Assembly (NCBI RefSeq): GCF_001701025.1
Contig: NZ_CP016793.1
Location: 1,116,001-1,180,000, forward strand
Direction: 5' to 3'
DNA length: 64,000 bases
DNA from: Lentzea guizhouensis
Lineage (GTDB): Bacteria > Actinomycetota > Actinomycetes > Mycobacteriales > Pseudonocardiaceae
Part shown: one piece after another, positions 1 to 7,785 of the stretch
Numbering within the stretch: position 1 is the first letter of the stretch
Layout of the letters: the number at the start of each line of letters is the position of its first letter
Position numbers and translations under genes: made by a program
Notes under the pieces: model-generated
Seen by the model: only the letters and a program-made list of their open reading frames with translations
Database searches by the model: none
What the model was told of the DNA's origin: nothing

Positions 1-13
1 CTGCCGGAACCGA

Positions 14-35
14 GGTGGCGGAGACATCCGCCACC
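14..35 (-). terminator. Hairpin terminator of the decayed LuxR gene
   Basis: A perfect 9-bp stem (GGTGGCGGA / TCCGCCACC) with a GACA loop lies 11 nt beyond the stop codon of the leftward LuxR remnant. There is no T tract, as is common for actinobacterial terminators. The call rests on position and stem strength only. Confidence 0.5.
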
Positions 36-46
36 GCACGTAGGTA

Positions 47-1034
47 TCAGGCGCTGGCCGCCATCCGCACGATCTCCAGCCGCGAGCTCAGGCCGAGCCT
101 GCCCAGGACGTTCGACACTTGGGTCTGGACCGCGCGCCGGGAGAGGAACAGCTCAGCGGCGATGTCCGGGTTCGACAGGCCCTTCCCCGCGTCGCCGACC
201 TGTGGATCGGCCTCCGCGTCGGCACGGGCCACCTCGGTCACGGCCACCGCGACCTCCCGGTCACCGGCGGCCAGCGCGAGCCGCACCAGGTGGGGCAGCA
301 CCTGCTGGCGGGTGCGCTGACCGGGCACGCCTGACTGGCCGAGCCATGGCGTCAGCAGGTCCAGCGCGGCCCGCAGGTCGCCGCCGACCTCCGCCCGCGA
401 CCTGCAGGTACGTCTCCGCCGCCGCCTGGTCGCCGCGGTGCAACGCGATCAACGCGCCGATGCCCGCCGGGTTCAGGTTCGAGCCGTTGCCGACGAACTC
501 CGTGTCGATCCCGCCGAGGTGGACCAGCGCGTCGTCCCAGTCGCCGTGCTCGTACCCGACCTCCGCGGCGGTGGCCAGCAGGCTCGCACCGCGGAACGAA
601 CCGGCGCGTTCGGCCAGCACCAGCGCGCCCGGCAGCGCCGCCAGCGCCTCCTCCCACCGGCCGAGGCCCGCGAGGTAGGTCAGCCGGTTGTCGACCAGCA
701 GCAGCCGCAGGTCCACCGACTCGGGGTCCTCGCCGAGCACGGCCAGCGCGTCGTCGATCCGGTCCACCGCCTCCGGCGCGGAGGCCACCAGTGTCGAGGC
801 GTGCAGCGCGTACCCGAGCGCGAGCCGGTCACCGCTGAGGTGGGCGTCGTCCTGGGCCGCCCGCAGCACCAGGCACCCGTCGGCACGGGCGGTCATCTCG
901 TCGGCCAGGGTGGAACCACCGGCCCCCAGCTCGCCCTGCACCCAGGCGAGACCGCCGCGGCCACCGGTGGCCGCACGTACCAGCCCACTCGGCCGCGACA
1001 GCTCGTCCGCGCGGCCGACAGGTCCGGCGTCCAT
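47..1034 (-). pseudogene. Decayed LAL/LuxR-family transcriptional regulator
   Basis: Remnant of a large ATP-binding LuxR (LAL) regulator, a family normally about 900 residues long. From ATG 1034 the N-terminus reads VGRADELSR followed by a P-loop in GELGAGGST form, where the Walker A lysine expected in GxxGxGKS is missing. The frame then jumps directly into TPR-like helices (LALGYALHAS, LLLVDNRLTYLAGLGRWEEAL), so most of the AAA/NACHT domain is deleted. A frameshift near 390-400 moves the continuation (DLRAALDLLTPWLGQSG) into another frame. That frame runs to a LuxR helix-turn-helix (GLSNPDIAAELFLSRRAVQT) ending at 47, but the first half of the HTH domain (the LTPRE-type helix) is also missing. 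Several independent lesions, including loss of the catalytic lysine, indicate a true pseudogene and not a sequencing error. What it once regulated is unknown. Confidence 0.8.
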
Positions 1035-1123
1035 GCTCCGGAGACCAGGCCGACGCCCCGGCGGAGAGGTCCGGTTCGGTGAGAACGTCACCGTCTCAAC
1101 ACGTGCACCGGATACGGAACCGT

Positions 1124-1918
1124 TCAACGGCCGCCAGCGAAGACCTCGCGGAACGCGGCCAGGACCGGCGTGCCCTTCTGCCGGTCGAACACGGCGAACA
1201 CCACGTCGTCGAAGAACCGGCACTCCTGCAAGGCCCGCTGGAACGCCCGCGCCACGGTCGCCGGGTCGTTGCCGAAGACCCCGCAGCCCCACGCGCCGAG
1301 CACGAGCCGCCGGTGCCCGTGGGCGGCGGCGACCTGCAGCACCCGGATGGCGCGTCCGCGCAGCTGCTCGGGCACGGCCTCCGCCCGTTCCGGCTGGCTG
1401 CGCCGGATCGCCCCGAGGTTCGGCGCGGCGGCGGTGAGGAACGACACCGGGTACGCACCCGGCAACAGCTCACCCCGGTCGTCGCGGAACACCGGCACCC
1501 GCGGCGAGTAGATGACCCGGTCGCTGTAGCCGAGGTCCTCGTGCGCGCGGTGGTGGGCGTAGAACTCACCGGCCGCCCGCAGGCAGGGGTGGAGCGCCGA
1601 CGCCCGCGCCACGCTCTCCTCCTGCGCCTGCGCCCCGTTGAGGAACCCGCCGCCGGGGTTGCGCGCCGAGGCGAACACCAGCGCCGCCACGTCCCCGCCG
1701 AGTCTTCGAGTCGCTTCCAACGTCGACTCGTCGGTGACGTCGATGCGCGGGATCTCCCCCCGCTGCGGCAGTTCGAGGGCGTCGCCCGGGAGGTACAACC
1801 GGGTCCCGGCCACCGCGGGCGTGACGTCGAGGGTCACCGTTCCCGTTGCGGTGCGGTAGGAACCGCGTTCCGCGATCGCCACCGTCTCGTGGGCGATCGC
1901 TCTCAGCCTTCTGCTCAT
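1124..1918 (-). CDS. TIGR02452-family PARG-like hydrolase
   Basis: A 264-residue protein of the microbial poly(ADP-ribose) glycohydrolase-like family (TIGR02452/DUF2263). This family has a macrodomain-like fold and removes ADP-ribose from modified macromolecules. The diagnostic active-site loop is present: SARNPGGGFLNGAQAQEES, matching GGG followed by the paired glutamates (QEE) that coordinate the ribose. Downstream, LVLGAWGCGVFGNDP matches the conserved phosphate-binding segment of the family, and the length is typical. ATG 1918 starts the conserved N-terminus; an upstream in-frame extension of 13 codons looks non-coding. The neighbours do not suggest a specific partner, and no ADP-ribosyltransferase was seen nearby. 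The family assignment is firm. The substrate (DNA, protein or NAD metabolites) cannot be read from sequence. Confidence 0.85.
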   Translation of the reverse strand: MSRRLRAIAHETVAIAERGSYRTATGTVTLDVTPAVAGTRLYLPGDALELPQRGEIPRIDVTDESTLEATRRLGGDVAALVFASARNPGGGFLNGAQAQEESVARASALHPCLRAAGEFYAHHRAHEDLGYSDRVIYSPRVPVFRDDRGELLPGAYPVSFLTAAAPNLGAIRRSQPERAEAVPEQLRGRAIRVLQVAAAHGHRRLVLGAWGCGVFGNDPATVARAFQRALQECRFFDDVVFAVFDRQKGTPVLAAFREVFAGGR

Positions 1919-1964
1919 GATGCAGCCGATTGTGGGTGCGGGGTCGAGCGGGACCAAGCGAGTT

Positions 1965-2948
1965 TCAGCCTGTCGGCGTCCGCCCGTAGTGCTCGGCCAC
2001 GGCCGCGAAAGCCTCCTTGCGCTCCCACGACCCGTCCTCGTACACCTTCACGATCCCGGGACTCGCCATGTCCAGGTCCCGCCGCGGCTCGTCCGGCCGG
2101 TGCGTGAAGTCGTTGAGCGCGAACATGTACACGAACGCGCTGTCCACCCCGGTCTCCTCGAAGACCTCCAGCAGCTCCGCGAGGTACCGGGCCTGCTCGC
2201 CCTCGTCGCGCACGTACCCGTCCCTGATCCCGCTGGGCCGGCCGTCGGTGTGCTCGACGATCTCCATGCTGCGCGGCGCGACGGCACCCGAACCGCGCCA
2301 CGCCGCCGTGCCGAACCCGGTGATCGCCACCGGTTTCCCCTGCGCCACCACGGATCGGATCGCCTCGGCGTAGCGGTCCGCCACCTCCGCCGACCTGATC
2401 AGCTCCAGCGACACGACGTCGAACAGGTCCCAGTCGACGCCCTCGAACGGGATCCCCGCGTACGTGACCCGTCCGCCGAACACCGCGCGCACCGCCGGAA
2501 CCGCCGAGGCGAAGAACGAGTTCAGCAGCGCGGGCACCTCGGCCATCCACGCCGGCAGCCGCGCCACCCGTTCCGCCAGGGTCTCCCCCGGGATGAACCC
2601 CCTGGTCATGATGCTCAGCTCGACCCCGGCCACGAACACCACCCCGGCCCCGCTCGCGCGCACCCGTTCCGCCCGCTCGGCGCAGTCCGCGAACAGGTCG
2701 AGGACCTCCTGCGCCGTCAGCTCCAGCGGGTACGGCGAGAACCACACCTCCAGCCCGAGCCCGGCGGCGAGCACCGCGGCCTGCTCCAACCGGTCCGGGT
2801 CACCGCCGACCAGGTGGACGGCGGTGCAGTGCAGCTCGTCGCGGATGACCGCGAGGTCGCGCCGCACCACCTCCAGGTCGAACCCCGGCCACGAGTTCTC
2901 CCCCTTGACCACGAACCCCGTGCTGTACGCGATCCCCTTGCCCCGCAT
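1965..2948 (-). CDS. Glycosyl-hydrolase-like TIM-barrel protein
   Basis: A 327-residue cytosolic protein without signal peptide. Alternating beta/alpha segments (IAYSTGF, LHCTAVHLVGG, LGLEVWFSPYP, GAGVVFVAGVELS, VTYAGIPFEGVDWDLFDVVSLE, KPVAITGFGT, FVYMFALNDF) describe a TIM barrel resembling family 2/5-type glycoside hydrolases. The acidic residues in AGVELS and VSLELI lie at barrel-strand ends where catalytic carboxylates normally sit. Close relatives in actinobacteria have been labelled 'abortive infection protein' in databases, but I know of no experimental support for that name. ATG 2948 is preceded by an AGAGGAG Shine-Dalgarno sequence at 7-nt spacing. It may be co-transcribed with the downstream PARG-like gene (46-nt gap). 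Function is unknown. Confidence 0.7.
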   Translation of the reverse strand: MRGKGIAYSTGFVVKGENSWPGFDLEVVRRDLAVIRDELHCTAVHLVGGDPDRLEQAAVLAAGLGLEVWFSPYPLELTAQEVLDLFADCAERAERVRASGAGVVFVAGVELSIMTRGFIPGETLAERVARLPAWMAEVPALLNSFFASAVPAVRAVFGGRVTYAGIPFEGVDWDLFDVVSLELIRSAEVADRYAEAIRSVVAQGKPVAITGFGTAAWRGSGAVAPRSMEIVEHTDGRPSGIRDGYVRDEGEQARYLAELLEVFEETGVDSAFVYMFALNDFTHRPDEPRRDLDMASPGIVKVYEDGSWERKEAFAAVAEHYGRTPTG

Positions 2949-3026
2949 GGTTCTGCTCCTCTGCTCGGTCGACACCGAGGAGAGTAGCCAACAAAATTGC
3001 GTGCACGCAAGTTTGCGTTTACGAAG

Positions 3027-3524
3027 TTACCGGCGCAACGTCAGCCACCCTGCGGCGACACCCGCGGCCACCAGCGCGCCCACGCCGTTGTTGAGGAAGT
3101 CCTGCGTCTCGCACATCCCGCGGCCCGTCAACGGCTGCACGACCTCGATCACCGCGCTCAACGCCACCGCCGCGCACAACACCGCCACCGGCCGGTACGT
3201 CGCCAGCGCCGCGAAGAACACCAACGGCACGAACAGCACGACGTTCAACAGCTCGTTCGGCCCTGACAGCGAGAAACCGGTGAAATGACAGAACTGCGAG
3301 CCGGTGAGCGCCCACGAGGGCGCCGAGCGGAAGAACGTCACCCCGAGCACCACACCGAGCGAGATCCCGGCCAGCACCGACAGCACCGGCCGCCACCAGA
3401 ACCGCCGTGCCGCCGCCCACGCACCCAGTCCCAGCAGCACCGCGCCGGCGAGCACGCCCGCCGCGGTCACCGGGTCCGTGAACGTCTGCCGGACCGCGTC
3501 GGCGACCCACCCCACCTGATCCAC
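3027..3524 (-). CDS. VanZ-like membrane protein
   Basis: A 165-residue integral membrane protein with about four hydrophobic segments (VLAGAVLLGLGAWAAA, VLAGISLGVVLGVTF, LLNVVLFVPLVFFAAL, GVGALVAAGVAAGW). The VanZ hallmarks are visible: N-E-L-L-N-V-V-L-F-V-P in the third segment, then S-A-V-I-E-V-V-Q-P and a DFLNNGVGAL motif. VanZ itself raises teicoplanin resistance in enterococci; most family members in actinobacteria are uncharacterised envelope proteins. GTG 3524 starts the protein after a G-rich ribosome-binding site. The gene appears monocistronic, 51 nt from the stop of the flavoprotein gene and transcribed in the same direction. Confidence 0.8.
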   Translation of the reverse strand: MDQVGWVADAVRQTFTDPVTAAGVLAGAVLLGLGAWAAARRFWWRPVLSVLAGISLGVVLGVTFFRSAPSWALTGSQFCHFTGFSLSGPNELLNVVLFVPLVFFAALATYRPVAVLCAAVALSAVIEVVQPLTGRGMCETQDFLNNGVGALVAAGVAAGWLTLRR

Positions 3525-3582
3525 TTGTCCCCCACGAGCCGGAAGCGCGTCACTTCCTCAGACGCGCACGGGGGACGGCGGT

Positions 3583-4884
3583 TCAGCCGGACCCGGCGGC
3601 GTGCGGCGGGAGATCGGCCTGCGCCAGCGAGAGCCCGCGGTCCGGCACCACGCCGAAGTGCGTGATCTGCCGCCCTGCGCCGAGCTCGGTCACCCAGTTC
3701 GCCGCCGTCCTGATCCGCCCGAACGGCAGGTCCATCAGGTGGTAGCCGCGTGCGACCAGCTTGGCGACCAGGCCCCGCAACGGCACGTGCAACGGGTTCG
3801 CCACCGCCTGCCAGCCGCCGAGGTCGACCACGAACCCCAGGTCGTGGTGCTTGTACTCGCGCGCTTTGCCGAACCCCAGCGACGCGGCGATGTTGAGCCC
3901 GGCGACCCGTCCCTGCCGTTCCGCGTGCTGGGCGGTCATCGCGGTGATCTCGCCCGGCATCGTCAGGTCGGGCACCGCCGCGACGTCACCGGCCGCCCAC
4001 ACGTCCTCGCACACCCGCAGCTGCGTGTCGGTGTCGATGCGGCCCTTGGTCTCGGACACGTTCATCGTGCCCACCAACGGATCCGGCCGCACACCGACAC
4101 ACCACACGACCGTGCGCGTCGGGATCTCGCTGCCGTCCGACAGCCGCACGCACGTGCCGGTCATCGACGACACGCTGGTCTTCAGCCGGATCTCCGCACC
4201 ACGCCGGGTGAGCACCTTGTGCGTCGGCGCGGACAGCCGCGGGTCCAGACCGGGCAGCACGCGTGGCGCGATGTCGACGAGGATCCACCGCGGCCGCACG
4301 TCCTTCAGGCCGGGCAGGTGCCGCCACGCGTCCTTGGTCATCAGCTGCGTCTGGGCGACCACCTCGGTGCCCGTGTAGCCCGCACCCACGACCACGAACG
4401 TGCACCGCGCCCGTTTCTCCTCCAGGTCGTCGGACTGGTCGGCGAGCTCCAGCTGGCGCAGCACGTGGTCGCGCAGGTGGATCGCCTCGGCGACCGTGCG
4501 GAAACCCTTGGCGTGCTCGGCGACCCCCGGGATCGACAGCAGCCGGGTGACGCTGCCCGACGCCATCAGCAGCCGGTCGAACTCGAACGTCCGCTCCCGC
4601 CCCTCCACGTCGGTGACCCGCACCTGGCGTTCGGCCAGCGAGACGGCGGTCGCCGCGCCGAGCACGAGCTTCGTGCGCTTCAACAGGTTCCGCAACGGCA
4701 CCGCGACCCGCCTGGGGTCCAGCACACCACCGGAGACCTCCGGCAGCAGCGGGATGTAGAGCATGTAGTCCGCCGGGTTGACCGCGACGAGCTCAGCGGC
4801 GTCCGGCGGCAGCTCGCGCTCCAGCGTGCGCAGGCAGTGGAACCCGGCGAAACCCGTACCCAGCACCAGCACCCGCGGAGCCAT
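3583..4884 (-). CDS. Type II NADH dehydrogenase-like FAD oxidoreductase
   Basis: A 433-residue pyridine nucleotide-disulphide oxidoreductase-type flavoprotein. The N-terminal FAD-binding Rossmann motif is VLVLGTGFAGFHCLRTLE, and the second (NADH) dinucleotide fold is TFVVVGAGYTGTEVVAQ. The conserved FAD segment D-V-W-A-A-G-D-V-A-A-V-P follows near residue 300, and the C-terminal region (LPFGRIRTAANW) is hydrophobic/amphipathic, as expected for a monotopic NDH-2-type enzyme at the inner membrane face. Such enzymes pass electrons from NADH to quinone without pumping protons. ATG 4884 has a GGAGG ribosome-binding site 5 nt upstream; an earlier in-frame ATG (4896) lies before it. A specialised oxidoreductase outside respiration cannot be excluded because related actinobacterial paralogues are numerous. 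Confidence 0.8.
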   Translation of the reverse strand: MAPRVLVLGTGFAGFHCLRTLERELPPDAAELVAVNPADYMLYIPLLPEVSGGVLDPRRVAVPLRNLLKRTKLVLGAATAVSLAERQVRVTDVEGRERTFEFDRLLMASGSVTRLLSIPGVAEHAKGFRTVAEAIHLRDHVLRQLELADQSDDLEEKRARCTFVVVGAGYTGTEVVAQTQLMTKDAWRHLPGLKDVRPRWILVDIAPRVLPGLDPRLSAPTHKVLTRRGAEIRLKTSVSSMTGTCVRLSDGSEIPTRTVVWCVGVRPDPLVGTMNVSETKGRIDTDTQLRVCEDVWAAGDVAAVPDLTMPGEITAMTAQHAERQGRVAGLNIAASLGFGKAREYKHHDLGFVVDLGGWQAVANPLHVPLRGLVAKLVARGYHLMDLPFGRIRTAANWVTELGAGRQITHFGVVPDRGLSLAQADLPPHAAGSG

Positions 4885-4992
4885 CCGGCCCTCCAAGGAA
4901 GTCGGGGACGCCGCTCATTGTCGGGTCCCACGGTGTGGGCGGCCACCGCAAAGCGTCGTAACCGTCCGATCCGCGCGGGCGACTCCTTGGTC

Positions 4993-5823
4993 ATGAGACG
5001 ATTAGCCGCCCTCGTGCTGGCACTGGTCCTCCTCCCGATCGCACCCGCGCACGCGGCGGACCGCCCCTACGCGATGATCCACTCGCCGAGCGACGACACC
5101 TCGGTCCCGTTGAACACCCCGCTGGTGCTCGCCGGCGGCGCGGTGAACGGGGAGTCCGGTGGCATCACCACCGTCGAGTTCTCCACCGACGGCGTCAACT
5201 GGACGAGCGTCGACGCGCACACCGAACGCTGGTCGGCCGTGCTGCACCCGAGCGTGCCCGGCCCGGTCACGATCCTGGCGCGCGCCCGCACGGCCTCGAC
5301 GCTCGGCCCGGTCACCGCCCAGCGCACGATCCACGTCGGCGGCACGACGACACCGCCGTTGTACGACGAGACCCTGCTCCAGCTGCCCGACCGGCCGACC
5401 CACCCGATGATCAACGACCCCGACACCGCCGCCGTCGAGCTCGGCCTGCGCACCCGGTTCGACCGGCCCGGCTCGGTGACGGCGCTGGTCATCCGGCGCG
5501 GCGACCACACAGGCCCGGTGACGGCGCGGGTGTGGTCGCCGGACGGGACGTTGCTCGCCGAGCAGGCCGCGCCCGGCGCCCAGTACTCGCAGCGGATCAC
5601 CTTCAGCACCCCGATCCCGGTCCAGCCGGGCCTCGACTACGTCGTCTCCTACTACACACCGGCCGGCGGGTACGCGGCCTCCGAGGACTACTTCGCCGCC
5701 GGCGTGGCGAACGCGCCCGTCTACGCAGGCGTCGACGCCGGTGTCCACCGCTACGGCGGAGGGTTCCCCACCGACACCTGGCACGCCAGCAACTACTGGG
5801 TGGCGCCGGTCTTCCAGCCGTGA
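4993..5823 (+). CDS. Secreted protein with Ig-like and DUF4082 domains
   Basis: A 276-residue exported protein. Residues 1-21 are a Sec signal peptide (MRRLAALVLALVLLPIAPAHA, cleavage after AHA). Residues about 25-115 form a beta-rich Ig-like repeat (IHSPSDDTSVPLNTPLVLAG, VEFSTDGVNW) of the kind found in actinobacterial cell-surface glycoside hydrolases and N,N-dioxygenase-like proteins. Residues about 140-276 are a DUF4082 domain: AVELGLRTRFDRPGSV, ARVWSPDGTLLAEQ, YVVSYYTPAGGYA and DTWHASNYWV are its recurring landmarks. DUF4082 is usually an accessory, probably carbohydrate-binding, module joined to a catalytic domain. Here no catalytic domain is present, so the protein is likely a secreted binding module. 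The gene is divergent from the flavoprotein gene with a 108-nt shared upstream region. Confidence 0.8.
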   Translation: MRRLAALVLALVLLPIAPAHAADRPYAMIHSPSDDTSVPLNTPLVLAGGAVNGESGGITTVEFSTDGVNWTSVDAHTERWSAVLHPSVPGPVTILARARTASTLGPVTAQRTIHVGGTTTPPLYDETLLQLPDRPTHPMINDPDTAAVELGLRTRFDRPGSVTALVIRRGDHTGPVTARVWSPDGTLLAEQAAPGAQYSQRITFSTPIPVQPGLDYVVSYYTPAGGYAASEDYFAAGVANAPVYAGVDAGVHRYGGGFPTDTWHASNYWVAPVFQP

Positions 5824-5841
5824 GCCGGTCGCCGCACTGGC

Positions 5842-6226
5842 TCAGCGAGGGTCGTCTGCCGATGCCGGTGCTGCTCGCTTGGTGGCGAGCAGCACCCCGG
5901 CCAGCACGGCGCCGAGGACCGCGAACGGCCCGCTCAGCCCCCGGCACGGGCACCACGGCGGGCACGACCCCGCCGGGGAACAGCACCTCGGCGTTGTCGT
6001 ACTGGAACGCCAGCACCACCGCCGGGACGACCGCCACCGCAGCGCACCCGATCGCGACGTCCCGGCGCCACCACGACGCCGCGATCATCAGCACCGCGGG
6101 CACGGCGTAGGCGTACCAGTACGGCAGGTCGATCATCCGGAACTCGATGTCACCCCAGTGCGACCAGGGCATGTACATCGCCGACCCGGTCATGTATATC
6201 GCCAGAAAACTCAGCAGCCACCTCAT
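5842..6226 (-). pseudogene. Small membrane protein gene with a homopolymer frameshift
   Basis: ATG 6226 opens a frame encoding a hydrophobic protein (MRWLLSFLAIYMTGSAMYMP, YWYAYAVPAVLMIAASWW, AVAVVPAVVLAFQYD) with three membrane segments. After GGVVPAVVPVPG the membrane-protein character vanishes in frame. It resumes in another frame as GPFAVLGAVLAGVLLATKR, a fourth hydrophobic segment with a basic cytosolic tail, ending at TGA 5842. The break coincides with a run of five C on the plus strand (5938-5942); removing one base restores a continuous protein of about 127 residues. A sequencing or assembly error is as likely as a real mutation. No family was recognised. Confidence 0.6.
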
Positions 6227-6309
6227 GGCACCTGTCCCCCCAAACAGTCTTGACCTGAAGTCATACCGCCTCGACGACCAAGCTGAACAGGTCTTCCGGG
6301 GGTCGGCAC

Positions 6310-6539
6310 ATGCAGCGGAACATCCGCACGGTCGAGGACGTCCTCGTGTTGCTCGACGGTCTGTTCGCACCGGAGGCCACGTCGCACTCACCTGCTTCAC
6401 CGCCGACGAAGGCACGCGGTGGATCTTCCAGGACCTCGTCGAGGTCGAGCTGCGGCGGATGACCGACGAGCCGGTGTCGTCCGCGGAGTTCGGCCGGTCG
6501 TTCCTGTGGACGGCTCCGTTCCGCAGGCCGATCACGTAG
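6310..6539 (+). pseudogene. Remnant of a class I SAM-dependent methyltransferase
   Basis: The segment from ATG 6310 reads TVEDVLVLLDGLFAPEA, the typical N-terminus of an actinobacterial methyltransferase of about 250 residues. It then continues in a different frame with GGHVALTCF, corresponding to the strand-5 region near the C-terminus of that family, and finally with TRWIFQDLVEVELRRM and FGRSFLWTAPFRRP, which match its extreme C-terminus. The whole SAM-binding Rossmann core between these pieces is absent, and a further internal deletion follows TADEG. At least two deletions and one frame change make this a genuine gene relic and not a consensus artefact. The family assignment is from memory of such proteins; a profile search would settle it. 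Confidence 0.65.
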
Positions 6540-6679
6540 TCCACACAGGACTTTGCCGCGCCTGCCGGACAACGGTGTCCGACAGGCGGAACCACCGTCC
6601 ACCGCCACCTGCGAAAGTAGGGTCAACTGCCTGCTCACGTAGGTGATCCGGACCACTCGCGCGCAGTATCGTCAGGAAG

Positions 6680-7687
6680 GTGAAAGCGGCCGGCGACCTG
6701 GCAGTGGTGCTGCTCGTGGCAGCCCTGGGCGCCTGGCGGGAGCTGAGCGACCCGCCCCACCTGGTCTCCGCACCGGTGACGTTCCACCTCGCGGTCCACC
6801 TGCTGGCGGCCGCCGCCCTGTGGTGGCGCCGCACCCACCCGTCGCGTTCGGCGGCGGTAATCGCTTTCCTCTGCCTGCTCACCCCGACCTACGCCACCTT
6901 CGCCGCGGCCTTCTGGGTGGCCGCCCACTCCCGCCACCGCTGGCTCGCCGCCAACCTCCCCGCGGCCTGGCTCATCGGCACCTGGTCCCCCGACCCCACC
7001 ACCCCGGCCCTGATCACCGTCGCCGCCCTCACCGGCCTGCACCTCGGCACCCGGCAGGCCCACGCCCTGCTCACCGAACGCGCCCGCGCCGACGAACGCG
7101 CCCGCCTGGCCACCGAACTGCACGACGTCGTCACCCACCGCCTGAACCTGATGGTCCTGCACTCCGGCGCCCTCCGCGTGGCCGCCAAGACCCAGGACGT
7201 CCGCAAGGCCGCCGACGACCTCCGCACCGCCGGCCTCCAGGCCCTCGCCGAACACCGCGACCTGGCCGCGGTCCTGCGCTCCAACCACACCACCCGCATC
7301 CCCGACGTCCTCCCCGACGAGCTCGCCAGCCTGGTCGCCGCCACCGGTCTCACCGTCACCCTCACCGAACACGGCGACGCGGGCACCATCTCCCCCGCCG
7401 TCCGCCGCACGATGTACCGCGTCGTCCAGGAGTCCCTCACCAACGTCCACAAACACGCACCGGGCGCCGAAACCACCATCACCATCCACAGTGGACCGAA
7501 CAGCGTCCGCGCCGTCATCCGCAACACCGCCCCGCCCGCCACACCGGACCCGCTGCCCGTCTCCGGCACCGGCCTGCTCGGCCTGCGCGGCCGCGTCGAG
7601 ATGGTGGGCGGCACCCTGACCGCCGGCCCCACCTCGGACGGCGGCTACGAGGTCGACGCCGTCCTCCCGGCCCTGCTCCCGACCTGA
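6680..7687 (+). CDS. Orphan NarL-type sensor histidine kinase
   Basis: A 335-residue membrane histidine kinase of the HisKA_3/HATPase_c (NarX/LiaS/DesK-like) class. Residues 1-125 hold four to five short hydrophobic segments with almost no extracytoplasmic loop, so the sensor is probably intramembrane. The H-box is RLATELHDVVTHRLNLMV with the phosphoacceptor His at residue 148. The ATP-binding domain shows the N-box VVQESLTNVHKHA and the G-box GTGLLGLRGRVEMVGG near 297. Start GTG 6680. No response regulator is adjacent on either side, although such kinases usually sit directly upstream of a LuxR-type regulator. It may use a remote partner or be a leftover of a broken two-component system. Confidence 0.85.
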   Translation: MKAAGDLAVVLLVAALGAWRELSDPPHLVSAPVTFHLAVHLLAAAALWWRRTHPSRSAAVIAFLCLLTPTYATFAAAFWVAAHSRHRWLAANLPAAWLIGTWSPDPTTPALITVAALTGLHLGTRQAHALLTERARADERARLATELHDVVTHRLNLMVLHSGALRVAAKTQDVRKAADDLRTAGLQALAEHRDLAAVLRSNHTTRIPDVLPDELASLVAATGLTVTLTEHGDAGTISPAVRRTMYRVVQESLTNVHKHAPGAETTITIHSGPNSVRAVIRNTAPPATPDPLPVSGTGLLGLRGRVEMVGGTLTAGPTSDGGYEVDAVLPALLPT

Positions 7688-7785
7688 CCGCTGAGCCGCG
7701 CGGGTGATCACGTCCGGGAAACGTTTGGCCCACGCCGAACGACACCTACGCTGGCTGCCCGAACGTTCGCGGAGGTGTGTGGGGG

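Noticed and set aside
1965..2948. Abortive infection defence gene
   Set aside because: The name is attached to such TIM-barrel proteins in databases, but the sequence shows only a glycosidase-like barrel and no partner defence gene.
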